Notes: generated by a model from the sequence alone, not told the origin. A DNA stretch of 64,000 nucleotides from Candidatus Binatia bacterium (GCA_029248525.1 JAQWJE010000008.1:248001-312000); one strand, 5' to 3'. Positions 26,366-35,404 are shown, counted from the first letter of the stretch. Translations and numbers: made by a program.

Positions 26366-27450
26366 GGGTGGACCAGGAAAGCGGACTGCGCGAGCGCGTG
26401 CTCGTCGGATGGCGTCATCGAGGTGCCTTGCGAGTCCTCCTTGCGCCGGCAGCACTTTTATTTGGCCTCGCTGTTCGCCTCCGGGGAGCGGCCTATCGTT
26501 TTGGACTTTTCCGAACCCATGCGGTCGACGTGCCGATTGTCAGCATCGGGAATTTGACGGTGGGTGGAACTGGCAAGACTCCTTTTGCGCTGTGGCTTGC
26601 GGAACGTCTCTGCGCGCGTGGCTATCGACCGGCGATCGTCACACGTGGTTATGGGGGGGTGCTCAAGGGGCGGGTGGTGATGGTCGGTAACGGCTCTGAG
26701 CTCAGCGAAGATGTTTCAGAAGTCGGGGATGAGGCGGTGCTGCTGGCCGAGCGCGCCGGTGTTCCTGTGGTTTGCGGAGCGGATCGGGTGGCGGCTGCGC
26801 AAAAAGCTGCCTCGACAAACGAGGTCGACCTGATTGTTCTTGATGATGGTTTCCAGCATCGCCGTCTGGGGCGATCGATGGATATCGTGTTGGTGGATGG
26901 CCGGGCAGGCTTCGGAAATGGAGGGCTACTGCCGGCAGGTCCCTTGCGCGAGCCTCTGGCGGCGCTTCGGCGTGCAGATGCTGTCGTGGTCACGAAGACT
27001 CGGGAGCCTGGCGATGTCGGTGCACGGGTTTCGGCAGCGGTTCCGGGCGTTCCGGTCTTTACCGCGGGCTTCGCCCCGGCCGCAGTGATCCATTATGAGG
27101 ACGGTGAGACAATGGTCCGGCCACTCGGCACCATTGTCGGCCGCAAGATCGTGACGGTGTCCGCGATCGCTGACCCTACATCTTTTTATGAACTGCTCGG
27201 TGATCTCGAAGTCCAACCGATCGACGTGCTGGAGTATCCCGACCATCACGATTTTGACCAAGCCGACTGGCAGCAGATCTCGAAGGTTGCTCATGCGGCG
27301 GACCTGATCGTCTGCACGGAGAAAGACCTGGTGAAGTTGAGACGCTTTCCCTTCGCGCGGGGGCGCTTGGTGGCGCTTCGTCTGGAGCTGCGGATGCCTC
27401 CGGACGAGGAGGCCGATCTTCTTTCCCTGTTGGCGAGGCGGACCGCCTAG
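26362..27450 (+). CDS. lpxK: Tetraacyldisaccharide 4'-kinase LpxK
   Basis: A 362-residue P-loop kinase that phosphorylates the 4' position of the lipid A disaccharide. The P-loop VGGTGKTPF lies near residue 67, with the LDDGFQHRRLGR motif near 158 and a C-terminal domain (EKDLVKLRRF). It overlaps waaA by 4 bases (ATGA) and ends the near-continuous outer-membrane series that starts at lysS. In the usual pathway LpxK acts before WaaA; gene order here does not reflect reaction order. Confidence 0.95.
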   Translation: MRVDQESGLRERVLVGWRHRGALRVLLAPAALLFGLAVRLRGAAYRFGLFRTHAVDVPIVSIGNLTVGGTGKTPFALWLAERLCARGYRPAIVTRGYGGVLKGRVVMVGNGSELSEDVSEVGDEAVLLAERAGVPVVCGADRVAAAQKAASTNEVDLIVLDDGFQHRRLGRSMDIVLVDGRAGFGNGGLLPAGPLREPLAALRRADAVVVTKTREPGDVGARVSAAVPGVPVFTAGFAPAAVIHYEDGETMVRPLGTIVGRKIVTVSAIADPTSFYELLGDLEVQPIDVLEYPDHHDFDQADWQQISKVAHAADLIVCTEKDLVKLRRFPFARGRLVALRLELRMPPDEEADLLSLLARRTA

Positions 27451-27525
27451 CGCTTGGCGCAGGACAAAACTGTCTATGGGCAATGCCTGCGGGATGTGGT
27501 TAAACTCAGGCCCGAGGATTTCAGA

Positions 27526-28464
27526 ATGTTGATTTTAGTTACAGGATGCGCAGGGTTTATCGGTTCACAGATTGTAGATGCTCTTTTGCTGCGCGGCGAT
27601 CAGGTGCGTGGGCTCGATTGCTTTCTGGATTATTATCCGCGCGAGCGTAAAGAGAAAAACATCGAGAACGCTATAGGAAATCCCAACTTTACGTTTCTCG
27701 AAGAAGATTTGATGACGGCCGATCTGAATTCGATTTGTGCGGATGTGGATGCGGTAATTCATCTCGCCGCTCAAGCCGGGGTGCGTGCGAGTTGGGGGCA
27801 GGATTTTTCGATCTACTGCAACTCAAATATTCAGGGAACGCAGAGGTTGCTGGAGGCCTGTCTGGCGAGGAAAACAAGGGTTGTCTATTCCTCGTCCTCT
27901 TCCATCTACGGCGATGCGAAGGATTTCCCGACCAGCGAAGAGACGCTTCCGCAGCCAATTTCCCCCTACGGAGTCAGCAAGCTGGCTGGGGAGCATCTTT
28001 CACGGCTCTACACGGTTTCCGCTGGCGTCCCGACGATTTCTCTCCGCTACTTTACGGTTTACGGTCCTCGCCAACGTCCGGATATGGCTTTCCATAAATT
28101 CCTTCGAGCCCAACTCGAGGGGTCTGAAATTACTCTTTATGATGATGGCGAGCAGACACGAGATTTCACTTTTGTGGGTGACGTGGTCCGCGCCAACCTG
28201 CTGGCTCTCGAAAATGGCACGCCCGGAACCGCCTACAATATCGGCGGGGGCTCGCGAGTGACCGTGAATCATGTGCTGGAGATGATCGGTCGGATCACGG
28301 GCATCGCGCCTCGGGTGGAACGTCTGGGCAAGCAACTCGGTGATGTCCGGCACACGCACGCTGCGGCGGAGTTGGCTGCATCGGAATTGCAGTGGTCGCC
28401 GCGGACCGGCCTCGAAGAGGGCCTTCAGGCTGAGTACGACTGGCTCAAGCAAGAGATCTGCTGA
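27526..28464 (+). CDS. NAD-dependent epimerase/dehydratase
   Basis: A 312-residue extended SDR. It begins MLILVTGCAGFIGSQIVDAL (TGxxGFIG), has DVDAVIHLAAQAGVRAS, SSSSIYGD, the catalytic YxxxK in SPYGVSK and RYFTVYGPRQRPDM, so it acts on a UDP- or CDP-sugar such as UDP-glucuronate or UDP-glucose. The first 400 bases are clearly lower in GC (about 50%) than the surroundings. The upstream in-frame ATG region at 27454 gives a 24-residue tail that does not match the family, so 27526 is chosen (GAGG nine bases before). Its 75-base gap from lpxK suggests a new transcript. Product could be a galactose, glucuronate or galacturonate donor for the core or surface polysaccharide. Confidence 0.88.
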   Translation: MLILVTGCAGFIGSQIVDALLLRGDQVRGLDCFLDYYPRERKEKNIENAIGNPNFTFLEEDLMTADLNSICADVDAVIHLAAQAGVRASWGQDFSIYCNSNIQGTQRLLEACLARKTRVVYSSSSSIYGDAKDFPTSEETLPQPISPYGVSKLAGEHLSRLYTVSAGVPTISLRYFTVYGPRQRPDMAFHKFLRAQLEGSEITLYDDGEQTRDFTFVGDVVRANLLALENGTPGTAYNIGGGSRVTVNHVLEMIGRITGIAPRVERLGKQLGDVRHTHAAAELAASELQWSPRTGLEEGLQAEYDWLKQEIC

Positions 28465-28528
28465 GTGCAGAGATCTTCCATGAGGCACGCCCAGGTGCAT
28501 GGCTCTGCCAGCCTTTTGCGAGGTTAGG

Positions 28529-29599
28529 ATGCTCGACGGGGGCGCGCCGAAAAAGATTCTCCTGATTCAGACAGCCTTTCTGGGTGACGTCGTCTTGGCG
28601 ACGGCTCTGCAGCGACGGCTCTCGGAGGCTTTTCCGGAAGCGGAAATTCATTGGCTGGTGCGGCCCGACGCCGAGGCGATTGTGGCACCACTGGTCCCTT
28701 CCGGCAGGGTCCTGGTGTATGCCAAGCGAGCCGAGGCGCGTGGTGCCGGAGGATTTTTCAGGATGGCCAGAATTCTCGCCGAACGAGAATTCGATGCCGC
28801 TGTTGCCGTGCAGCGCTCGTTTAGGACCGCTGCGCTGCTGTGGCAGGCTGGAATTCCCCTTCGAATCGGCTTCGCCGGTGCGGGCGGCTGGTTTTTCTAC
28901 AATCGGCGCGTGCCTCATCAGGGCCTCCATGCGCGCGATCGAATGGTGCGTCTCGTCGAGGGGTTTGGTGTTTCGGCAGCCGATCCACCCGAGCCCTATC
29001 TCCGGGTCGCTACGGATGCTCGGGAGGCGGTTCTTGCTCGTTTGGCAGCCGCAGGTGTGGGGTCGCGAGAGCGTTTGGTGATCCTCGCGCCCGGATCTGC
29101 GTGGCGAACGAAGCAATGGCCGGCGCGATACTTTGGCCGCGTGGCGGGTGATCTTCTCGCGAAAGGCTTTGATCGCGGGATTGTGGTGGGCGGTGGTGGC
29201 GATGGCATGCTGGCCGCGGAAGTGGCGGATGCTGCGGGCGAGGGCGCTTCGCGGATTCTGGATTGGACGGGGCAGACAACCGCTGCCGAATTGGTCGCGA
29301 CGATTGCGCATGCGCAGTTCTGTATCGCCAATGATTCGGCACCCGGTCATATTGCGGGCGCGGTCGACACGCCGTTGGTGGCGATTTTCGGGCCGACCAC
29401 ACCGGAGATGGGATTCGTGCCTCTGGGCCGTTGGGTGACCATCGCGGGACACCAGGCTCTCGCTTGTCGGCCCTGTTCCCGCCACGGCTCGATGCATTGT
29501 CCGGTCGGGACCCATGCCTGCATGGAGGAGTTGGACCCGGTTAGGGTGTCGCGGGTCGCATTGCAGTTGGATTTCGAAACCGGATCCCGGGGCGTCTGA
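28529..29599 (+). CDS. waaF: Heptosyltransferase, WaaF/GT9 family
   Basis: A 356-residue GT9 glycosyltransferase, likely LPS heptosyltransferase II. It has ILLIQTAFLGDVVLATAL at the N-terminus, GSAWRTKQWPARYFGRVA in the middle, ANDSAPGHIAGAVDTPLVAIFGPTTPE at the nucleotide-binding C-domain and a Cys-rich end region (CRPCSRHGSMHCPVG). It adds L-glycero-D-manno-heptose to the inner core. The ATG at 28529 is preferred over the longer start at 28499. The product of the downstream kinase supplies its sugar donor pathway. Confidence 0.88.
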   Translation: MLDGGAPKKILLIQTAFLGDVVLATALQRRLSEAFPEAEIHWLVRPDAEAIVAPLVPSGRVLVYAKRAEARGAGGFFRMARILAEREFDAAVAVQRSFRTAALLWQAGIPLRIGFAGAGGWFFYNRRVPHQGLHARDRMVRLVEGFGVSAADPPEPYLRVATDAREAVLARLAAAGVGSRERLVILAPGSAWRTKQWPARYFGRVAGDLLAKGFDRGIVVGGGGDGMLAAEVADAAGEGASRILDWTGQTTAAELVATIAHAQFCIANDSAPGHIAGAVDTPLVAIFGPTTPEMGFVPLGRWVTIAGHQALACRPCSRHGSMHCPVGTHACMEELDPVRVSRVALQLDFETGSRGV

Positions 29600-29758
29600 C
29601 CTTGGTGGCCGAGGCTCGGTACTTCCGGGAAACTGCTCCCTGCGGATCCTTGGAAATGGGCGTCTCGACATGATTTTGAAGAAAAACGCCAGTGAATCGG
29701 TCTTCCTCGTTGTCAACCATGGCACTCGAAGCAGTTCCGTTGTACGAACACGCCCGGA
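29600..29758. other. Short intergenic stretch, waaF to hldA
   Basis: This 159-base gap has no convincing gene. A weak hairpin (GGGA at 29627-29630 with TCCC at 29637-29640) is the only structure I could see. It may hold a promoter for the next operon. Confidence 0.3.
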
Positions 29759-30766
29759 ATGATGACATCACGAAGGCTTTCCGGATTGATCGCGGGATTT
29801 CCCCGGGCTCGAGTTCTGGTGGTGGGCGATCTGATGTTGGATCGCTTCATCTGGGGAGAGGTGCAACGGATTTCGCCGGAAGCTCCCGTGCCGGTCGTTC
29901 GCGTCATGGAAGAGAGCAACCACCCTGGAGGCGCGGGGAATGTGGTGGCAAATCTCGCCGCTCTTGGCGCAGAGCCGATGGTCGCAGGTTGGGTCGGTCG
30001 CGATGCGGCCGGCCGAACGATTTGTGATGGTCTGAAACAGCGGGGTGCGGATACTCGGGGAATTGTGATGAGCAGCCGCGCTGTCTCGATCGAGAAGACC
30101 CGCATCGTGGCCCAGCGGCAGCAACTGGTTCGTCTGGATCGTGAGCCGGATCGGCCCGGCCAGGACCTGATCCGCAGGATCTCTCGGTCGGTCGAGAAAC
30201 TGCTGCCCGGTGCCGATGCCGTGATCGTATCGGACTACGGCAAGGGCACGATTGGTCCCGAGTTGCTGGATTTGCTGGCCAACGCACGCCCGAAACTGGG
30301 TTTTGCCTATTTGATCGATCCGAAGCAGCCGAACTACGAGCACTATCGTGGTGCCACGCTGGTGAAGCCCAATGCCGCCGAGGCGGAAGCTGCAGCCGGA
30401 TTGAAGCCGGATAGTGCTTCGGCGTTGCGTTCGGTGGGCAAGAGCCTGCTGGAAAAATGGCAGAGCGAGACAGTTCTGGTTTCCCGAGGGGAGCAAGGCA
30501 TGGCGTTATGCCGACCCAATCGAGCACCGGTTTCCTTTGCCGCACATGCGCGGGAGGTTTTTGACGTGACGGGTGCGGGCGATACGGTTTTGGCGACGGC
30601 GGCACTGTGCCTCGCCTCACAGGGGACGCCGGAGGAAGCCGCCGAGCTTGCCAACCATGCGGCAGGAGTGGTCGTGGGCAAGGTCGGTACCGCGACCCTG
30701 ACCCGTGCCGAATTGTCCCGCGCTGCGCGCGGTCAAGCAATATTACGAAGGAGTAAAGGGCGATGA
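29759..30766 (+). CDS. rfaE1: D-glycero-beta-D-manno-heptose-7-phosphate kinase (RfaE1)
   Basis: A 335-residue PfkB/ribokinase-family kinase: VLVVGDLMLDRFIWGEVQRI near residue 20, NHPGGAGNVVANLAALG, DYGKGTI and the anion-hole motif DVTGAGDTVLATAA near 269. It phosphorylates heptose-7-phosphate at C1. In many bacteria this domain is fused to the cytidylyltransferase (HldE); here the second domain is the separate gene at 34901-35404. A second ATG three bases on (29762) is an equal start. It overlaps yicC by 4 bases. Confidence 0.92.
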   Translation: MMTSRRLSGLIAGFPRARVLVVGDLMLDRFIWGEVQRISPEAPVPVVRVMEESNHPGGAGNVVANLAALGAEPMVAGWVGRDAAGRTICDGLKQRGADTRGIVMSSRAVSIEKTRIVAQRQQLVRLDREPDRPGQDLIRRISRSVEKLLPGADAVIVSDYGKGTIGPELLDLLANARPKLGFAYLIDPKQPNYEHYRGATLVKPNAAEAEAAAGLKPDSASALRSVGKSLLEKWQSETVLVSRGEQGMALCRPNRAPVSFAAHAREVFDVTGAGDTVLATAALCLASQGTPEEAAELANHAAGVVVGKVGTATLTRAELSRAARGQAILRRSKGR

Positions 30767-31641
30767 GAAGTATGACTGGCTTCGGCCGCGCACGTGCGCA
30801 GGTTTCAGGTGGTTTTTTGACCGCCGAAGTTCGTAGCATCAACTCGCGGTTTCTGGAGTTGAAGATTGCCTTGCCGCGAGAATATCAGGCTCTCGAACCG
30901 GATCTTCGAAAGAAGGTCGCGGAATGGCAGGAGCGCGGTCGTGTGGATATCACCATCCGACGAGACGCCAACGAGCAGCGGGCACGAGCGGTGGAATTGG
31001 ACTTGCCTCTCGCGCGGGAGTCCGTGCGGGCATGGACACGACTGCAGAAGGAATTGGGATTGCCCGGGGAGATTGATCTCGCTCTGCTGCGCCGGACCGC
31101 ACCCGACGTCGTGCGGCTGCGCGAGCGAGCGGTCCCTGTCAAGTCCGAGGAGGCGGCTTTGCGCAAGGCTCTGGACCGTGCTCTCAAGGCGCACGACCGA
31201 GAACGCCGTCGGGAAGGTTCGCACCTTGCCGGAGACATGCGGGGTCGTTTGCGGGTGCTCGATGCGTTGCGCCGTCGAATGCGCGATATCTCGGCCGAGA
31301 TGCGACCTATTTTTCAGGAGCGGATGGCCAAGCGATTGCGCAAGGTGCTCGGTAATCAGACTCCCGAGCCCGAACGTTTGGTTCCCGAGATTGCGATCGT
31401 CCTGGACAAGGCGGATGTGAGTGAGGAGATGACCCGATTGGATGCTCATCTGCAGGCTTTCAGAGGCCTCCTTCGCGAGAAGGCCGCCAGCGGCAAACGC
31501 ATCGAATTTCTTCTGCAAGAGATTCTTCGCGAAGTGAATACCACCGGGTCCAAAGCCAACCATCTGCCTCTGACGCAATGCGTTCTCGAGGCGAAGGCCG
31601 AACTCGAGAAGTTGCGAGAGCAGGCGGCGAACGTCGAATGA
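30763..31641 (+). CDS. yicC: YicC-family endoribonuclease-like protein
   Basis: A 292-residue member of the YicC/DUF1732 family, linked in E. coli to RNA turnover. The N-terminus MRSMTGFGRARAQVSGGFLT and the C-terminal block RIEFLLQEILREVNTTGSKA followed by LREQAANVE are typical. It overlaps rfaE1 by 4 bases and gmk by 4 bases, and the yicC-gmk order is common in proteobacteria. The exact RNA target is not known from sequence. Confidence 0.93.
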   Translation: MRSMTGFGRARAQVSGGFLTAEVRSINSRFLELKIALPREYQALEPDLRKKVAEWQERGRVDITIRRDANEQRARAVELDLPLARESVRAWTRLQKELGLPGEIDLALLRRTAPDVVRLRERAVPVKSEEAALRKALDRALKAHDRERRREGSHLAGDMRGRLRVLDALRRRMRDISAEMRPIFQERMAKRLRKVLGNQTPEPERLVPEIAIVLDKADVSEEMTRLDAHLQAFRGLLREKAASGKRIEFLLQEILREVNTTGSKANHLPLTQCVLEAKAELEKLREQAANVE

Positions 31642-32252
31642 GTGCGCGCCGTCGGGGGATCCTGCTCGTGGTATCGGCTCCTTCCGGAGGCGGCAAAACC
31701 ACGCTTGTGAAATCGGCGATGTCGGCTGAACCCTCCTTGCAGCTTTCGGTTTCCTGCACGACCCGCCAACCCCGCGAAGGAGAGGTGGACGGTGTGGATT
31801 ATAGATTCGTTTCTCAGCAGAGCTTTCGCGATTTTTTGACGGAAGGGGAGTTTGTCGAGTCGGCCGAGGTCTTTGACCATGCCTATGCCACGCCGCGAAC
31901 CCCGCTGGATGCCGCGATTGCCGAGGGCCGCGATATGCTTCTCGACGTGGATATTCAGGGAGCTCGCTCGCTCAAGAGGGCATACCCGAAGGATGCTGTC
32001 GGTATTTTCGTCATGCCGCCGTCTGCGGCCGCCCTCGAGAGCCGTCTGCGTGCCCGCGGCACGGACGATGAAGCGCAGATCGCGCGACGTCTATCTCGAG
32101 TCCGGGAGGAGATTACCGCAGCCCGGGAAGTGGGCGTATACGATTATCTGATTGTGAATGATGATCGCGAAAGAGCAGCAGCCGACCTCCTCTCGATCGT
32201 TCGTGCGGAGCGTTGTCGGCAGGGACGTCTGTCGCCACCGGAACTGGAATAG
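31638..32252 (+). CDS. gmk: Guanylate kinase
   Basis: A 204-residue guanylate kinase converting GMP to GDP. P-loop APSGGGKTTL near residue 14 (the usual form has GAGKSS), the SVSCTTRQPREGEVDGVDY GMP-binding block, and DIQGARSL. The upstream frame adds 20 residues from yicC sequence and is discounted. rpoZ, its common neighbour, is not found before rel. A 59-base gap separates it from rel. Confidence 0.95.
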   Translation: MSARRRGILLVVSAPSGGGKTTLVKSAMSAEPSLQLSVSCTTRQPREGEVDGVDYRFVSQQSFRDFLTEGEFVESAEVFDHAYATPRTPLDAAIAEGRDMLLDVDIQGARSLKRAYPKDAVGIFVMPPSAAALESRLRARGTDDEAQIARRLSRVREEITAAREVGVYDYLIVNDDRERAAADLLSIVRAERCRQGRLSPPELE

Positions 32253-32311
32253 AGTCATATTTTCTCCCCGCCTCTGGGCAATGGGGTGTATTCCCGGATA
32301 AGGTCGAAGCA

Positions 32312-34456
32312 GTGAAACTCGACGGACTTCTCAAGAAGGTGGAGGATTACCTTCCCGCAGCACCTCTGGATGTGGTTCGTCGCGCCTACGAGTTTTCCGC
32401 GGAGAAGCATAAAAACCAACGCCGCGCGTCCGGCGAGCCGTATGTCACCCACCCTCTGGAGGTGGCCAATATCATCGCAGACCTGCGTCTGGACGTCCCC
32501 AGTATCGCGACCGGTCTTTTGCACGATACGGTCGAAGATACCCTCACGACACTCGAGAATATCGAAGCGGGGTTCGGACCGGAAGTCGCAAGCCTTGTAG
32601 ATGGCGTGACCAAGATCAGCCAGATCAATTTCGCGAGTCGTGAGGAGCAGGAAGCCGAGAATTTCCGCAAGATGATCCTGGCCATGTCCAAGGATGTGCG
32701 GGTGATTCTGATCAAGCTGGCGGACCGGACACATAATATGCGGACCCTGAGCGCCTTGTCACCGGCACGGCGTCGCAAGATTGCGCAGGAAACTCTGGAT
32801 ATATACGCGCCTCTCGCGCACCGGCTCGGCATCTACTGGATGAAGAGCGAGATGGAGGATGCTGCATTGCAGGCCCTGCATCCCGAAATCTATTACCAGC
32901 TGAAAAGGTTTGTTTCGCAGAAAAAGACGGAGCGCGAGAAATATATTCGCGAAGTCCATCGGTTGCTCGAGCGCCAGTTGGCTGGCTCGGGCATCGAGGC
33001 AACCGTATCGGGGCGCCCCAAGCATTTCTATTCCATTTATCAAAAAATGGTGAACCAGAACCTGCTCTATGAGCAGTTGTTTGATCTCGTGGCCTTCCGA
33101 ATTGTCGTCGACTCCAAAAGAGATTGTTACGAGGCTCTCGGTTGCGTTCATGAGCAGTGGCGACCCATCCCGGGTCGTTTCAAGGACTATATCGCCTTAC
33201 CCAAGGCGAACGGATACCAGTCTCTGCATACCGCGGTGCTCGGGCCTCAGGCGGAGCGCATCGAGGTGCAGATCCGCACGACCGATATGCACCGGATCGC
33301 CGAGGAAGGTGTTGCGGCTCATTGGAAGTACAAAGGCGGCTACGCCGGCGCGCAAAAAGAACTGCAACGTTTCCAGTGGCTCCGGCAGATGTTGGATTGG
33401 CAGCAGCAGGTCAAGGATCCTGAAGAGTTCCTCGATGGCTTCAAGGAAGATCTCTTTGCCGATGAGGTCTATGTCTTTACGCCCAAAGGCGATTTACGTC
33501 ACTTTCCCAAGGGAGCGACAGTTGTCGACTTCGCCTACCGGATCCACTCCGAAGTCGGGCATCGTTGCACTGGCGCGCGGGTTGGGGGACGCTTGGTGCC
33601 GCTCCGCTACCAGTTGCAGAACGGCGATATGGTGGAAATCATTACCACCCAGAAGCAGACGCCCTCGCGCGATTGGTTGAAGTTCGTTCGCACCCCTCGG
33701 GCCAAAGAGCGAGTTCGTGCGTGGATCAAGGAGCAGCAGGCTTCTCGGTCGTTGGAGGTCGGGCGCGAGATCCTGACCCGCGACCTCGCCCGGGTCGGAC
33801 TCGATTTGGGGCGACTTCTGCGGGAGGGCGTCCTGGCGCGGGTCGCCGAGGGGCTTGAGCAAAAAGACGCCGATAGTCTGATCGCGCAGGTGGGTTACGG
33901 CCGGATGACTTCCCGGGAGATCCTGGCAGAGATTGATCCCGAGGCGGACCTCGACCATCCGGTAGAACCGGGTCGACTCGAGCGAATGATCCGGTCCGTC
34001 AGTCGTCGGTCGGCGGAAGGCGGTGTGCGCGTTTCCAGTCTGCCGGATGTGCTGGTTCGATTTGCGCGTTGTTGCGACCCGATCCCCGGAGAGCGAATCG
34101 CTGGTTTTCTGACCCGTGGACGAGGCGTGACGGTGCATGCCACCGTATGCTCGCGCGTGTTGGAAGCTGATCCCCTGCGTCGCGTGGACTGCGTCTGGGA
34201 CACCGAGACCACTGCGAATCGACCCGTGAAGATTGAAGTCGCCTGTGTGGATGAGCGCGGTCAGTTGGCCGGAATCTCGCGGGCCATTGCCGCTGCCGGA
34301 ATCAATATCCGTAAGGCTGAATCCCGGGCGATCGAGGACGGGAAGGCGATCAATACCTTCGAAGTCCTGGTCGAGAACATAGATGATCTGGCTCGGTTGA
34401 TCCGTCGATTGACCAAGCTCAAGGGCGTGATCTCGGTGGAGCGTATTCGCGCCTGA
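32312..34456 (+). CDS. spoT: Bifunctional (p)ppGpp synthetase/hydrolase Rel (SpoT/RelA)
   Basis: This 714-residue stringent response enzyme has an N-terminal HD hydrolase domain (THPLEVANII near 46; HDTVEDT near 70), a synthetase domain with RFKDYIALPKANGYQSLHT near 288, a TGS domain (VYVFTPKGDLRHFPKGATVVD) and a C-terminal ACT domain. The RXKD form at the synthetase motif is the one seen in bifunctional Rel/SpoT proteins; the intact HD motif supports hydrolase activity too. The start is a GTG with AAGG upstream; the longer frame to 32213 overlaps gmk and is discounted. Confidence 0.95.
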   Translation: MKLDGLLKKVEDYLPAAPLDVVRRAYEFSAEKHKNQRRASGEPYVTHPLEVANIIADLRLDVPSIATGLLHDTVEDTLTTLENIEAGFGPEVASLVDGVTKISQINFASREEQEAENFRKMILAMSKDVRVILIKLADRTHNMRTLSALSPARRRKIAQETLDIYAPLAHRLGIYWMKSEMEDAALQALHPEIYYQLKRFVSQKKTEREKYIREVHRLLERQLAGSGIEATVSGRPKHFYSIYQKMVNQNLLYEQLFDLVAFRIVVDSKRDCYEALGCVHEQWRPIPGRFKDYIALPKANGYQSLHTAVLGPQAERIEVQIRTTDMHRIAEEGVAAHWKYKGGYAGAQKELQRFQWLRQMLDWQQQVKDPEEFLDGFKEDLFADEVYVFTPKGDLRHFPKGATVVDFAYRIHSEVGHRCTGARVGGRLVPLRYQLQNGDMVEIITTQKQTPSRDWLKFVRTPRAKERVRAWIKEQQASRSLEVGREILTRDLARVGLDLGRLLREGVLARVAEGLEQKDADSLIAQVGYGRMTSREILAEIDPEADLDHPVEPGRLERMIRSVSRRSAEGGVRVSSLPDVLVRFARCCDPIPGERIAGFLTRGRGVTVHATVCSRVLEADPLRRVDCVWDTETTANRPVKIEVACVDERGQLAGISRAIAAAGINIRKAESRAIEDGKAINTFEVLVENIDDLARLIRRLTKLKGVISVERIRA

Positions 34457-34478
34457 TCCGCCTGAGGAAAGGAATCTT

Positions 34479-34865
34479 ATGAGTATCGTAGAATCGGTTT
34501 CGACTCCGGCGGCCCCCGCAGCCATCGGCCCCTATGCGCAAGCGACTGCCGCCGGCGGCATGATTTTCTGTTCGGGACAGATCGGATTGTCCCCGGAGGA
34601 TGGCGCTCTGGTTGAGGGAGGGGTCGCGGCCGAGACCCGGCAGGCCCTGCTCAATTTATCAGCAGTGCTCAAGGCGTCGGGCGCCAGCTTTGGCGATGTG
34701 ACCAAGACGACTCTCTATCTGGTTCAGATGAGCGATTTCGCTGTTGTGAACGAGATTTACGCCGAGTTTCTCGGCGAATCGCGCCCGGCTCGGGCGACGG
34801 TCGCGGTTTGCGAATTGCCCAAAGGGGCTCTGTTCGAGATCGACGCGATCGCCTGCCTGCGCTGA
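34479..34865 (+). CDS. ridA: RidA-family enamine/imine deaminase
   Basis: A 128-residue RidA (YjgF/YER057c) protein that removes reactive 2-aminoacrylate-like enamines. The N-terminus IGPYAQATAAGGMIFCSGQIG is typical, as is the C-terminal RPARATVAVCELPKGALFEIDAIA with the key Arg. An AGGAAAGGA site lies before the ATG. It is the last gene of this operon; a hairpin follows before the convergent rfaE2. Confidence 0.95.
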   Translation: MSIVESVSTPAAPAAIGPYAQATAAGGMIFCSGQIGLSPEDGALVEGGVAAETRQALLNLSAVLKASGASFGDVTKTTLYLVQMSDFAVVNEIYAEFLGESRPARATVAVCELPKGALFEIDAIACLR

Positions 34866-34870
34866 GGGTG

Positions 34871-34885
34871 GACCCCGCTGGGGTC
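34871..34885. terminator. Hairpin between ridA and rfaE2
   Basis: GACCCC pairs perfectly with GGGGTC around a GCT loop, in the 35-base gap between two convergent stops. It lacks a T-run on either side, so it may be a weak bidirectional terminator. Confidence 0.45.
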
Positions 34886-34900
34886 GCGGCGCACCGGCTC

Positions 34901-35404
34901 TCAGTCGCGAGCCTTCTCGACCAGGTTGGAGGTCGAATGCCCCTCGACTAATTGAATTCTCGCAACTTTACCGCCCCATGCCCGTACCTCGGTGCCTCCG
35001 ATAATCTCCTCCGCCGCCCAATCCGCTCCTTTGGCCAGGACGTCCGGTTTGGTTGCGAGAATCAGATTCAGGGGATTGTCCTCGGGGAAGATCACTACGT
35101 GACCGACGCAGGCGAGAGCTGCGAGTACCTCGGCGCGAGCGGCCTCTCCTTGTAGCGGTCGGGATGCTCCCTTGAGCCGTCGGACACTGGCGTCTGCGTT
35201 GAGTCCGACCACCAGGATGTCTCCGAGCGCGCGCGCCATTGCGAGGTAGCGAACATGGCCCGGGTGGAGAAGATCGAAGCACCCATTGGTAAAGACGATA
35301 CGACGAGAGGCTTTGCGATAGTCTTCGCAGGCCAATCTGGCTTCCTCGAGTGTGCTGATTTTTCTCTGGTAGGCGAGTGCTTCGGACAGCTTGTCTTCCG
35401 GCAT
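34901..35404 (-). CDS. rfaE2: D-glycero-beta-D-manno-heptose 1-phosphate adenylyl/cytidylyltransferase (RfaE2)
   Basis: A 167-residue nucleotidyltransferase with RIVFTNGCFDLLHPGHVRYL (the HxGH motif), VVGLNADASVRRLKG, and DVLAKGADW in the C-terminal part. It activates heptose-1-phosphate for heptosyltransferases such as WaaF. It equals the C-terminal domain of HldE, here separate and on the opposite strand. The ATG at 35402-35404 fits the usual family length; an ATG at 35503 would overlap mutL. The ribosome binding site is weak. It is the only gene on the minus strand between ridA and the esterase. Confidence 0.93.
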   Translation of the reverse strand: MPEDKLSEALAYQRKISTLEEARLACEDYRKASRRIVFTNGCFDLLHPGHVRYLAMARALGDILVVGLNADASVRRLKGASRPLQGEAARAEVLAALACVGHVVIFPEDNPLNLILATKPDVLAKGADWAAEEIIGGTEVRAWGGKVARIQLVEGHSTSNLVEKARD

